The notes under the pieces were generated by a model. The model was not told where the DNA came from. It searched no databases and was given only the letters and a program-made list of their open reading frames with translations. Of a stretch of 52,710 nucleotides of DNA, positions 1 through 16,968 are shown in pieces. A program made the position numbers and the translations under genes. The number at the start of each line of letters is the position of its first letter. The first letter of the stretch is position 1. Origin of the DNA: an uncultured Clostridia bacterium (GTDB lineage Bacteria > Bacillota > Clostridia > Oscillospirales > CAG-272). Location of the stretch: the NCBI GenBank assembly GCA_947631245.1, contig CANRKP010000009.1:1-52710 (forward strand). The letters are read 5' to 3'.

Positions 1-372
1 GGCGAGCAGTATGTGCTCGCGGGTCTGCTGCATCGGACCGTCGGAGCCTGCGACAACGAGGATAGCGCCATCCATCTGAGCCGCGCCCGTGATCATGTTC
101 TTGACATAGTCGGCGTGACCGGGGCAGTCGACGTGAGCGTAGTGACGGGCTTCCGTCTCATACTCAACGTGACGCGTGTTGATTGTGATTCCGCGAGCCT
201 TTTCCTCGGGCGCGTTGTCGATCTGGTCATATGCGAGGAACTCAATCTTATCATTGCTGAGAGCGAGGACCTTCGTGATCGCGGCGGTAAGTGTCGTCTT
301 ACCGTGGTCAACGTGACCGATCGTACCGATGTTAACGTGCGGCTTGGTTCTTTCAAATTTCTGCTTTGCCAT
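1..372 (-). CDS. tuf: Elongation factor Tu, N-terminal part (3' end outside window)
   Basis: EF-Tu is the GTPase that carries aminoacyl-tRNA to the ribosome in the cytoplasm. Only the first 124 codons are present; the gene runs off the left edge. The reading starts [20 protein letters not shown] and shows the G1 P-loop [10 protein letters not shown], the switch I region with RGITIN, and the G3 motif DCPGHADY. The ATG at 372 is preceded by AAAGGAT at a sensible distance. It lies 53 nt downstream of fusA with no terminator between, so it is the last visible gene of the str operon. Identification is certain from these motifs. Confidence 0.97.
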   Translation of the reverse strand, partial: MAKQKFERTKPHVNIGTIGHVDHGKTTLTAAITKVLALSNDKIEFLAYDQIDNAPEEKARGITINTRHVEYETEARHYAHVDCPGHADYVKNMITGAAQMDGAILVVAGSDGPMQQTREHILLA

Positions 373-425
373 GATTTGTGATCCTTTCGTTTTGATTTTT
401 TATATTGTTTTTTCGATCGTGAAAA

Positions 426-2507
<2,082 letters not shown>

Positions 2508-2623
2508 GATTTCTTTTTGCCTCCGATTAACCGACGAAAGACCGCCCGAAAACTGAAGGCTGATCTTGCGGCACGCTCATTCTGCCGCTCCGTGGTTCAA
2601 ATGATGTCTTTGTTTTGTTTAAA

Positions 2624-3094
2624 TCAATAACGATAATGAGCAAACGCCTTGTTTGCTTCCGCCATTCTGTGCATTTCTTCTTTTCTCTTGAATGCACCGC
2701 CGGCGTTGTTCTTGGCGTCCATGATCTCGGCAGCAAGGCGCTCCGACATCGTGTTTTCGCCTCTCGACCGCGCGTAGCTTACGAACCAGCGCAGACCGAG
2801 CGTGAGTCGTCTTTCCGGACGAACGTCCATCGGGACCTGATACGTCGCACCGCCGACGCGGCGGGCCTTTACTTCAAGCAAAGGCATGACGTTTTCAAGC
2901 GCCGCCTCGAAGATCTCAAGCGGATTTTCGTTCGTCTTGCTCTCTACGATCGCGAATGCGTCGTACACTATCTTCTGAGCTACGCCCTTTTTGCCGTCAA
3001 GCATTACGTTGTTGATCAGCTTTGTGACGAGCTCCGAATTGTAGAGCGGATCCGGCAAGACCTCTCTCTTGGAAATCTGACCTCTTCTTGGCAC
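2624..3094 (-). CDS. rpsG: Ribosomal protein S7 (GTG start)
   Basis: S7 binds the 3' major domain of 16S rRNA and nucleates assembly of the 30S head. From the GTG at 3094 the product is 156 residues, the family's usual length, and begins [15 protein letters not shown] after the initiator. An in-frame ATG at 3112 would add six residues, but that ATG is part of the sequence AAGGAGGG, which is the Shine-Dalgarno element of the GTG start, so I chose GTG. The 174-nt gap to rpsL is where S7 binds its own mRNA in enterobacteria; whether this leader does so is unknown. Confidence 0.95.
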   Translation of the reverse strand: MPRRGQISKREVLPDPLYNSELVTKLINNVMLDGKKGVAQKIVYDAFAIVESKTNENPLEIFEAALENVMPLLEVKARRVGGATYQVPMDVRPERRLTLGLRWFVSYARSRGENTMSERLAAEIMDAKNNAGGAFKRKEEMHRMAEANKAFAHYRY

Positions 3095-3268
3095 TGTTAT
3101 TCCCTCCTTCATTAAATAATGTTATCACAGGTACTCGAAAAATAATTCCCGATCGTGTCACCGCCGAGGACAGACGCGCAAAAGATGCGCCCATAAACTT
3201 TTTATTGCCGAAAGCTTATATTTTCTGTTGGGGGCAGAACACACCGATAAAATCAAAATGATTTACAA

Positions 3269-3682
3269 TTATTTCTTCGGTCTCTTCGCGCCGTATTTGG
3301 AACGGCCCTGGTTGCGGTTCGCGACGCCCTGAGCGTCGAGCGTGCCGCGGATGACGTGGTAACGGCAGCCCGGCAGGTCGCGCACACGTCCGCCCCTGAT
3401 GAGGACGACGGAGTGCTCCTGCAGATTGTGTCCGATACCGGGTATATAAGTCGTCGTCTCAAGTCCGTTCGTAAGACGTACTCTCGCGATCTTGCGGATA
3501 GCGGAGTTCGGCTTCTTCGGGCTCGTCGTCGTCACCTTCGTGCAGACGCCGCGCTTCTGAGGCGCGCTCTGCGCGATGCTTCTGTTCTTGAGCGTGTTGA
3601 AGCCCGTCTGAAGCATCGGTGCCGTTGACTTATAAACTTTGTCGTGTCTTCCCTGCTTTACAAGCTGGTTAAATGTCGGCAT
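3269..3682 (-). CDS. rpsL: Ribosomal protein S12
   Basis: S12 lines the 30S decoding centre and controls translational accuracy. The 137-residue product has the longer N-terminus usual in Firmicutes. The first streptomycin-determining loop [11 protein letters not shown] keeps lysine (K56, equivalent to E. coli K43 counting Met1), but the second loop reads GGRVRDLPG, with Arg101 where E. coli has Lys88. The DNA is unambiguous at this codon (CGC on the minus strand). Substitutions of K88 by arginine are known streptomycin-resistance changes in other bacteria. The ATG at 3682 follows AAAGGAGGG, a strong ribosome binding site. It is the first gene of the str operon. Confidence 0.98.
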   Translation of the reverse strand: MPTFNQLVKQGRHDKVYKSTAPMLQTGFNTLKNRSIAQSAPQKRGVCTKVTTTSPKKPNSAIRKIARVRLTNGLETTTYIPGIGHNLQEHSVVLIRGGRVRDLPGCRYHVIRGTLDAQGVANRNQGRSKYGAKRPKK

Positions 3683-3712
3683 GGTTCCCTCCTTTTCTCG
3701 GTAATAAAAAGC

Positions 3713-3748
3713 TCATGCGCGCACCTCGGTGTATACGAAAATGAGCAT
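3713..3748 (-). CDS. Putative 11-residue leader peptide of the str operon
   Basis: Between the str promoter and rpsL the transcript contains GGAGGT followed 8 nt later by an ATG that opens MLIFVYTEVRA and a TGA stop. The ribosome binding site is as good as that of rpsL. The segment GGTGTATA overlapping its Shine-Dalgarno is repeated as an inverted copy (TATACACC) inside the ORF, so the leader can fold to hide the start. Translation is inferred, not shown; the arrangement could equally be a structural leader for autogenous control. Confidence 0.4.
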   Translation of the reverse strand: MLIFVYTEVRA

Positions 3749-3776
3749 GGATATACACCTCCAAATACGCACATAG

Positions 3777-3805
3777 ATTATATCTCAATAGTTCGGCTTT
3801 GTCAA
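3777..3805 (-). promoter_or_regulatory. Sigma-A promoter of the str operon
   Basis: On the minus strand TTGACA (3800-3805), a 17-nt spacer and TATAAT (3777-3782) match the housekeeping consensus exactly. It lies about 95 nt upstream of rpsL and directs transcription into rpsL-rpsG-fusA-tuf, predicting a start near 3770. Confidence 0.92.
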
Positions 3806-3919
3806 GGAATTTTTTGCTCACGCTTATTTTTTCTCTATTGCACAAAAACGATACTCTCAAATCCGACTTTTTGCCTGACTTTCCCGACTTTATTAAAGAA
3901 GCAGAAGGTCCCCTGCGGC

Positions 3920-3962
3920 AAAAAAGTCGTCGGGGAAAGCGGCATGCGCCGCTTCCCCCGAC
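3920..3962 (-). terminator. Intrinsic terminator of rpoBC
   Basis: Read on the minus strand, a 15-bp stem (one G-U pair) with arms GTCGGGGGAAGCGGC and GCCGCTTTCCCCGAC, closed by a GCAT loop, is followed at once by GACTTTTTT. It lies about 55 nt after the rpoC stop codon and separates rpoBC from the str operon promoter. Confidence 0.93.
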
Positions 3963-4015
3963 TCGCATGACATTATTCTTCGCCTTTATCTGCTTCGGAA
4001 GCCTGCCGGCGCGCC

Positions 4016-7834
<3,819 letters not shown>

Positions 7835-7888
7835 TATATGATTTACCCTTTTACCCTTCTCTTTTTTCAGTTAGATAGCGGTCTTTCG

Positions 7889-11773
<3,885 letters not shown>

Positions 11774-11858
11774 CTTGGTCTGTCACTCCTTCGTCTTTTA
11801 GGCTTTCGGTATAAATAAAATATAAGTAGGTTTGAACGCGAAACCAATGCAGTCTATA

Positions 11859-11887
11859 ATTTTATCATCAGTGCCTTTGATTGTCAA
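11859..11887 (-). promoter_or_regulatory. Sigma-A promoter of rpoBC
   Basis: Minus-strand TTGACA (11882-11887), 17-nt spacer and TAAAAT (11859-11864) sit about 85 nt upstream of rpoB. This explains how rpoBC can be expressed without the usual rplJL genes in front. Confidence 0.85.
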
Positions 11888-12091
11888 TAAAGATATGCGA
11901 AAAAGTCTTCCATTCGGACGGATTTTTTCACCTTTGAGCGTTTTCTTAATATAAAATTTACAGAATGTTTACATGTTAATTTTCTGTAAACTTTTTGCCC
12001 CGCTTTTTTCCCCTCTGCGCCGTATCACCGCGCAGGACGAAAAAAACTTTTTCTCACGGGTGAAATATTCCGTCTTTTTTCATTTTGACTA
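11888..12091. other. AT-rich divergent regulatory gap between rpoB and rpsT
   Basis: No gene is supported here. The stretch separates the rpoB promoter from the rpsT promoter and is rich in T and A runs. It contains one inverted repeat, TTTACAGAA (11957-11965) and TTCTGTAAA (11982-11990), separated by 16 nt, which could be an operator or a weak hairpin. Confidence 0.6.
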
Positions 12092-12120
12092 TTGCTATTT
12101 TTTCATGTTCGTGATATTAT
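12092..12120 (+). promoter_or_regulatory. Extended -10 promoter of rpsT
   Basis: TTGCTA (12092-12097), 17-nt spacer and TATTAT (12115-12120) preceded by TGA, which makes an extended -10 element. The -35 box is only a 4 of 6 match, so the TG extension probably matters. The predicted start leaves an untranslated leader of about 90 nt before rpsT. Confidence 0.7.
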
Positions 12121-12216
12121 AAGTTGTTCATATGCAGAAAACGGCGTCGCTCCCTCTCAGGCAACGCTGTCGATACTCATGATACCATTCCGATAAAGAA
12201 GGAGGTGGCAGCATCA

Positions 12217-12480
12217 ATGCCTAATATCAAGTCAGCGAAAAAGCGCGTTCTCGTTTCAAAGAAGAAAAATCTTCAGAACAGGATGTACAAGTCGGCTCTT
12301 CATACTTCGATCCGCAAGTACAATGCCGCGCTCGAGGCGGGCGACCGCGAGGCTGCGTCGGCGATCTACCGCGAGACGGTGAAGAAGCTCGATCAGGGCG
12401 TTGCGAAGGGCCGTATCCACAAGAACACCGCCGCACGCAAGAAGAGCCAGTTCACGAAGGCTCTCTCCAAGCTCGCGTAA
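12217..12480 (+). CDS. rpsT: Ribosomal protein S20
   Basis: S20 is a small, basic, helical protein that binds the 5' domain of 16S rRNA early in 30S assembly. The 87-residue product begins MPNIKSAKKRVLVSKKKNLQ and is lysine/arginine rich throughout, with the family's IHKNTAARKKSQ segment. A longer frame opens upstream with TTG at 12124, but the ATG at 12217 has GAAGGAGGTGG just ahead of it and gives the normal length, so the longer start is rejected. It is a monocistronic gene, divergent from rpoB and closed by the hairpin at 12520-12558. Confidence 0.97.
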   Translation: MPNIKSAKKRVLVSKKKNLQNRMYKSALHTSIRKYNAALEAGDREAASAIYRETVKKLDQGVAKGRIHKNTAARKKSQFTKALSKLA

Positions 12481-12510
12481 GCATATTGCGCGCAAGAGAA
12501 AAACCTAAAA

Positions 12511-12565
12511 AGCAAAACGGCGCGGATGCCATCGCTCACATGGCATCCGCGCTTTTTTGTTTTGC
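12511..12565. terminator. Bidirectional terminator between rpsT and the SleB-like gene
   Basis: Arms GCGCGGATGCCA (12520-12531) and TGGCATCCGCGC (12541-12552) are perfectly complementary. They are extended by AGCAAAAC/GTTTTGCT on the outside, giving T-runs on both strands. It serves the convergent rpsT and the gene ending at 12571. Confidence 0.93.
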
Positions 12566-12570
12566 TTTTT

Positions 12571-13986
12571 TCAGCTGAAGAAAGCTATTCCGTCGATCGT
12601 GAAGCAGTACTTGCGGCTGCCCCAGTTCTTTCCGGCGCTCGCGTTTCTGAAATACCGTATGCTCTTATCGTAGGCATTTCCGTCGAGCACGGACTGTGCC
12701 GCGCGATAGCACGATGACGTCGGCGTGACCTTGTCGATGCGCCCCGTCGCGAACTGGTTCGGCGCGTAGATCGCGTCGTGGATCGTGACCCCGCCGGCAC
12801 GCGCGCGGTTTACGACGACAGTTCCGACGGCGTACATCGCGTCGTATGACTCGCCGCCCGCCTCGATATAAATGATGCGGGCCAAAAGCTCATATTCCTC
12901 GTCCGTGTGCGGATAAGGTCCTCCCGAAGAAGCGTCCGGCAGTCTGCCTCCCGTCGTCGCGCCGCAGACGGTGCAGGTCTTCGGAGCCTTCGTCGTCGCG
13001 TCTTTCCACTTATGACCGAGCGCCTTTCCGCTCGTTTTGCCGCACCTCGTGCACTTCTTTGCCTCCGTGCACGTCGCGTCGCGCCACTTGTGACCGAGAG
13101 GCTCGCCTTCGGTCGCGCCGCACACCGAGCACGTCTTAGGCTTCGTGCACGTTGCGTCCTTCCAGCTGTGCTTGCTTGATATTTCACCCTCCTGCTCGCC
13201 GCAGCGCTTGCAGGTCTTTGCCGATACGCAGTTTGCCGCCCGCCAGTCGTGTCCGAGAGGCTCGCCCTCGGTCGCGCCGCAGACGGTGCACGTCTTGGGC
13301 TTCGTGCACGTCGCCTCATGCCATTGGTGACCGAGAGGCGGCGCACCGAAATTCTCGCCGCATATGAGGCAGCGCGCGCTCTCCGTGCACGTCCTTTTCG
13401 TCAGTATGTGATCGTGAAATTTTCCGTTCGGGTCGTTGAGGAAAATGTGATCCTCCGGCAGCATTTCTCCCGGCGTCTCGGGCTCCATAGGCGCTGCGGG
13501 GACCTCGGGCTCCGCGGTATCCGCGTCCTCGGGTTCGTCGCCCGTGACGTCGCTCTCATCTCCCGTTGTTTCATCACCGGCTGCCGACGTAACGTCGTCC
13601 GCCGTATCGGGCGCAACATCAAACGATATGTAGACCTTGAAATCCGTGTCGGCGCCGGTATCCTCCGCCTCGTCAGCGACGACATCGGTCCCGGGCGTGT
13701 CCGCTTTTTCTGCGGCATCGTATTCCGTGCCGGATTCCGCCGCATCGCCGCCCGCGATGCCTCCTCCGTTTTCGTCGGGCGTCTTCCCCGACGCGGGACT
13801 TATCTGTGCCCCTATAAAGTAGACTGTGACCATAACGACAGCGATAATACATATCACCGTCATCGCGAGCCTGACACCCGCTCCGTCGTCCCTATTTGTA
13901 CTGCCTTTTGCCCGCTTCATCCTTGCTGTCGGCTTAAAAGGCTTGCTCGGCATGATAGGTTTTACCGATCTCTGCTTTCCGTCCAT
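12571..13986 (-). CDS. Membrane-anchored SleB-like cell wall hydrolase with six CxxC repeats
   Basis: The C-terminal domain (about residues 365-471) matches the SleB/CwlJ-type Hydrolase_2 family, peptidoglycan-cleaving enzymes of spore cortex lysis, with the conserved IIYIEAGGES (E375) and VVNRA stretches. In front lie a basic N-terminus, one membrane segment (about 42-60), an acidic low-complexity linker (66-178) and six tandem units of about 26 residues (190-345). Each unit follows the pattern GHxW-x3-TC-x5-C-x2-C-G; the final unit lacks the first cysteine. The repeats look like small metal-binding knuckles of a kind common in gut Clostridia surface proteins. I chose the ATG at 13986 because GAAAGGAGGTGA precedes it; the upstream GTG lies inside that site. 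A YpeB-like gene lies 3 kb away. Substrate and metal binding are inferred. Confidence 0.88.
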   Translation of the reverse strand: MDGKQRSVKPIMPSKPFKPTARMKRAKGSTNRDDGAGVRLAMTVICIIAVVMVTVYFIGAQISPASGKTPDENGGGIAGGDAAESGTEYDAAEKADTPGTDVVADEAEDTGADTDFKVYISFDVAPDTADDVTSAAGDETTGDESDVTGDEPEDADTAEPEVPAAPMEPETPGEMLPEDHIFLNDPNGKFHDHILTKRTCTESARCLICGENFGAPPLGHQWHEATCTKPKTCTVCGATEGEPLGHDWRAANCVSAKTCKRCGEQEGEISSKHSWKDATCTKPKTCSVCGATEGEPLGHKWRDATCTEAKKCTRCGKTSGKALGHKWKDATTKAPKTCTVCGATTGGRLPDASSGGPYPHTDEEYELLARIIYIEAGGESYDAMYAVGTVVVNRARAGGVTIHDAIYAPNQFATGRIDKVTPTSSCYRAAQSVLDGNAYDKSIRYFRNASAGKNWGSRKYCFTIDGIAFFS

Positions 13987-14069
13987 TACGGTCACCTCCT
14001 TTCATTTTTTTGGGGTCGGGACCTCTCCCGTTTTTGCATTCCCTATATCTATATGCGGTCCTTATGTGC

Positions 14070-14861
14070 TTATATTCCGAAAAAGCGCCTTGAAACCTCC
14101 GCCGCCCGAGACGCCGCCTCGTCGGCATCCGTGCCGAAAAGCGACCCGAGCACGCCGGCAGTATATACCATGTACGCCGATGTGTTTATCTTCCCTCTGT
14201 GAGGTGTGGGCGCAAGATATGGCGCGTCCGTCTCGAGCATCAGGAGCTCGCGCGGCACAGCCTTTGCCGCCTCGCGCGTCTTTTCGGCGTTTTTGAACGT
14301 GAGCACGCCTCCGAACGACATGAACACACCGAGCGAGCCGTACTGTCTCGCCATCTCCGCGCTCCCCGAATAGCTGTGGAGCACGGTTTTTACGTTCGGG
14401 TGCGCCCTGACGATATCGAAAACGTCTCCGTGCGCCTCCCTGTCGTGAATGACGACCGGAAGCAAAAGCTCCTCCGCGAGCCCGTACTGCGCGTCGAAAA
14501 ATGAAAGCTGCGTCTCCCTGTCCGTGTCGGGGTAGTGATAGTCGAGCCCTATCTCCCCTATCGCGACGACTCTTTTTTCTCCCGCAAGCACCCTCACGCC
14601 GTCGAGCGCCTCGTTTAAGGACTTATATCTGCCCGTCTCTGTCGGGTGTATGCCGACGGAGGCGTATATCTCCGGCAGATCGCCGCCCCCGCGCGACGCG
14701 AGCGACACGCTCGCGCGCGACGTCTCAAGGTCAGCCCCCGAGTTCACGACGCACAAAACTCCCGCCGCCTTCGCGTCACGGAGCGCGGCGAAAGCGCCGC
14801 CCTCGTACTCTCTTTCAAATCTTCCGTCGTCGTAGTGGGCGTGCGAATCTATCAGAAGCAT
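14070..14861 (-). CDS. tatD: TatD family metal-dependent DNase
   Basis: TatD-type proteins are TIM-barrel metallohydrolases with 3'-5' exonuclease activity in several bacteria. The 263-residue product begins MLLIDSHAHYDD with the HxH metal site (H7, H9), then IGEIGLDYHYPD (glutamate ligand), VVIHDREAHGD, KTVLHSYSG and LETDAPYLAP, the full set of metal ligands. The ATG at 14861 shares one base with the metG stop codon (TAATG), so translation is probably coupled; the long open frame extending further upstream overlaps metG and is not used. The metG-tatD pairing is widespread in Firmicutes. Confidence 0.95.
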   Translation of the reverse strand: MLLIDSHAHYDDGRFEREYEGGAFAALRDAKAAGVLCVVNSGADLETSRASVSLASRGGGDLPEIYASVGIHPTETGRYKSLNEALDGVRVLAGEKRVVAIGEIGLDYHYPDTDRETQLSFFDAQYGLAEELLLPVVIHDREAHGDVFDIVRAHPNVKTVLHSYSGSAEMARQYGSLGVFMSFGGVLTFKNAEKTREAAKAVPRELLMLETDAPYLAPTPHRGKINTSAYMVYTAGVLGSLFGTDADEAASRAAEVSRRFFGI

Positions 14862-16837
14862 TATCTGACGCGCTCTCCGTTCGGCGTATCGGGCGCAAGG
14901 AACACGACCCGCACCTCGTCCTCGCCGGAGGCGAGTATCATTCCTCTGCTCTCGACGCCGCAGAGCACCGCGGGCTTCAGGTTTGCCACAACGACGACCT
15001 TTTTCCCCACGAGATCCTCGGGAGAATACCACTTCGCAATGCCGGAAACGACCTGCCTGCGCTCGTATCCGAGGTCGAGCTCGAGGCGCAGCAGCTTCTT
15101 CGCCTTGGGAACGGGCTCACAGGCTACGACCTCGGCCGTTCTGAGCTCCACGTTCTTGAAGTCGTCTATCGTTATCTCGGCAACTCCCTCGGGGCGCTCG
15201 GGCACCTCCTCCGCCTTTTTCTTTTCCGCCTCCGCCGCGGCCTTTTCCGCCTCTATCTCCTCAATAAACTTCTTTTCGTCTATGCGCGCGAAGAGGGGCG
15301 CCGCCTCGGAAACCTTCGTCCCGGGAACGAGCCCGCCGAAATTCTCGAGCGCGTCGTAATCGCGCTCGTCAGTCCCGAGGGACGCGATGATGGCGTCCGA
15401 CGTCGCGGGAATGAAGGGATAGAGCAGTATCGCCGAGATGCGGATAGTCTCGAGCAGGTTGTAGATGACCGTCCCGAGCCTCGTCTTTTCGGCGTCGCCG
15501 CCCTTTGCGAGCGTCCACGGCGCCGTCTCGTCTATATACTTGTTCGCGCGGCGGAGCGCGGAGAACACGCATTCGAGCGCGTCCGAGACGTGGTACGTCA
15601 TCATGTTGTCGTACACACCGTCGACCGCCGCCAAAACGGACGCCTTGAGCTCGCGGTCGAGCTCCGTCTCCTCGTCGGGAGAGGGGACGCTTCCGTCAAA
15701 GTACTTTTTCGCCATCGCGACAGTGCGCGAGACGAGATTGCCGAGGTTGTTCGCAAGGTCCGTGTTGTACCTCGTCACGACGGATTCCCACGTTATGCTT
15801 CCGTCGTTTGCATACGGCATCTCCGAGAGCGCGTAGTAGCGCACGCCGTCGACGCCGACGCGCTTTGCCATATCGTCGGCGTAAATTATGTTGCCCTTCG
15901 ATTTCGACATCTTGTCTGCGCCGAAGTTGAACCACGGGTGGCAGAACACCTTTTTCGGCAGCGGGAGCCCCTGCGACATCAGGAATATGGGCCAGTATAT
16001 CGTATGGAACCTCGCTATGTCCTTGCCTATTATGTGGACGTCCGCCGGCCAGTATTTATTGAATTTATCCGGCTGCGCCTCTCCGTTTTCGGGGTCGTAG
16101 CCGAGGGCTGTCACATAGTTTGAAAGCGCGTCGAGCCACACATATACGACATGATCGCTGTCGAACGTGACGGGTATGCCCCATTTGAACGAGGTTCGCG
16201 ACACGCAGAGGTCCTGGAGCCCGGCGTAAAGGAAATTGTTCAGCATCTCCTTTTTTCTGGACTCCGGCTCGATGAAGCCCGGAGTTTCTTCAATATATTT
16301 TATAAGCGCCGGCGCGTACTTGCTCATTTTGAAGTAGTACGCCTCCTCGCGTTTACGCTCGACGGGACGCCCGCAGTCGGGGCAGACGCCGCCCTCCGCC
16401 TGCGTATCGGTCAGGAAGCTTTCGCACGGGACGCAGTACCAGCCCTCGTAGTAGCCCTTGTAGATGTCGCCGCGCTCGTACATTTCCTTGAACATGTGCT
16501 GAACCGCGGCTTCATGATATCCGTCGGTCGTGCGGATGAAGTGGTCGTAGCTCGTGTTCATCAGGTCCCAGAGCGACTTTACCTCGCCCGCGACCCTGTC
16601 GACGAGCTGCTTCGGCGTGATGCCTTCCTCGCGCGCGAGATTCTCTATCTTCTCGCCGTGCTCGTCGGTGCCGGTGCAGAAGAACACGTCCTCGCCGAGC
16701 TGACGGCGGAAACGCGCCACCGCGTCCGTCATTATGACCTCATATGTGTTTCCGAAATGAGGCTTGCGCGACGCGTAAGCTATGGCCGTCGTAACGTAAA
16801 ATTTCTTATTCTTGTGCTCGCTGTAATGCTCTCTCAA
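14861..16837 (-). CDS. metG: Methionyl-tRNA synthetase with C-terminal tRNA-binding domain (TTG start)
   Basis: MetG charges initiator and elongator tRNA-Met. The 658-residue product has the class I signature PHFGNTYE near the N-terminus, a four-cysteine zinc site (CVPC...CPDC) in the connective peptide, KMSKSKGN, the anticodon-binding helices, a charged EKAAAEAEKK linker, and a C-terminal EMAP-like tRNA-binding domain. The frame is open to an ATG at 16915, but that ATG would sit on the transcription start of the promoter at 16924-16952, leaving no leader. A TTG at 16837 has GGAGG 9 nt upstream and gives the usual length, so I chose TTG. Confidence 0.95.
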   Translation of the reverse strand: MREHYSEHKNKKFYVTTAIAYASRKPHFGNTYEVIMTDAVARFRRQLGEDVFFCTGTDEHGEKIENLAREEGITPKQLVDRVAGEVKSLWDLMNTSYDHFIRTTDGYHEAAVQHMFKEMYERGDIYKGYYEGWYCVPCESFLTDTQAEGGVCPDCGRPVERKREEAYYFKMSKYAPALIKYIEETPGFIEPESRKKEMLNNFLYAGLQDLCVSRTSFKWGIPVTFDSDHVVYVWLDALSNYVTALGYDPENGEAQPDKFNKYWPADVHIIGKDIARFHTIYWPIFLMSQGLPLPKKVFCHPWFNFGADKMSKSKGNIIYADDMAKRVGVDGVRYYALSEMPYANDGSITWESVVTRYNTDLANNLGNLVSRTVAMAKKYFDGSVPSPDEETELDRELKASVLAAVDGVYDNMMTYHVSDALECVFSALRRANKYIDETAPWTLAKGGDAEKTRLGTVIYNLLETIRISAILLYPFIPATSDAIIASLGTDERDYDALENFGGLVPGTKVSEAAPLFARIDEKKFIEEIEAEKAAAEAEKKKAEEVPERPEGVAEITIDDFKNVELRTAEVVACEPVPKAKKLLRLELDLGYERRQVVSGIAKWYSPEDLVGKKVVVVANLKPAVLCGVESRGMILASGEDEVRVVFLAPDTPNGERVR

Positions 16838-16923
16838 CTCTGTCTGCCTCCGGGTCGGTTTCCGATTTAAATGCCTGCGTTTCGGCATAAGACGGATACA
16901 ACATTTCTCCATCATACAGACGG

Positions 16924-16952
16924 ATTATAGCACTCCTTTCACCTCTTTGCAA
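16924..16952 (-). promoter_or_regulatory. Sigma-A promoter of metG-tatD
   Basis: Minus-strand TTGCAA (16947-16952), 17-nt spacer and TATAAT (16924-16929). The predicted start near 16917 leaves a leader of about 80 nt before the TTG start of metG. No T-box sequence is seen in this leader. Confidence 0.82.
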
Positions 16953-16968
16953 GCGTTTTTCGGTTTTT

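Noticed and set aside
14861..15032. N-terminal extension of the tatD frame by 57 codons
   Set aside because: It overlaps the end of metG in another frame and has low-complexity Arg-rich content; the TAATG junction gives the true start.
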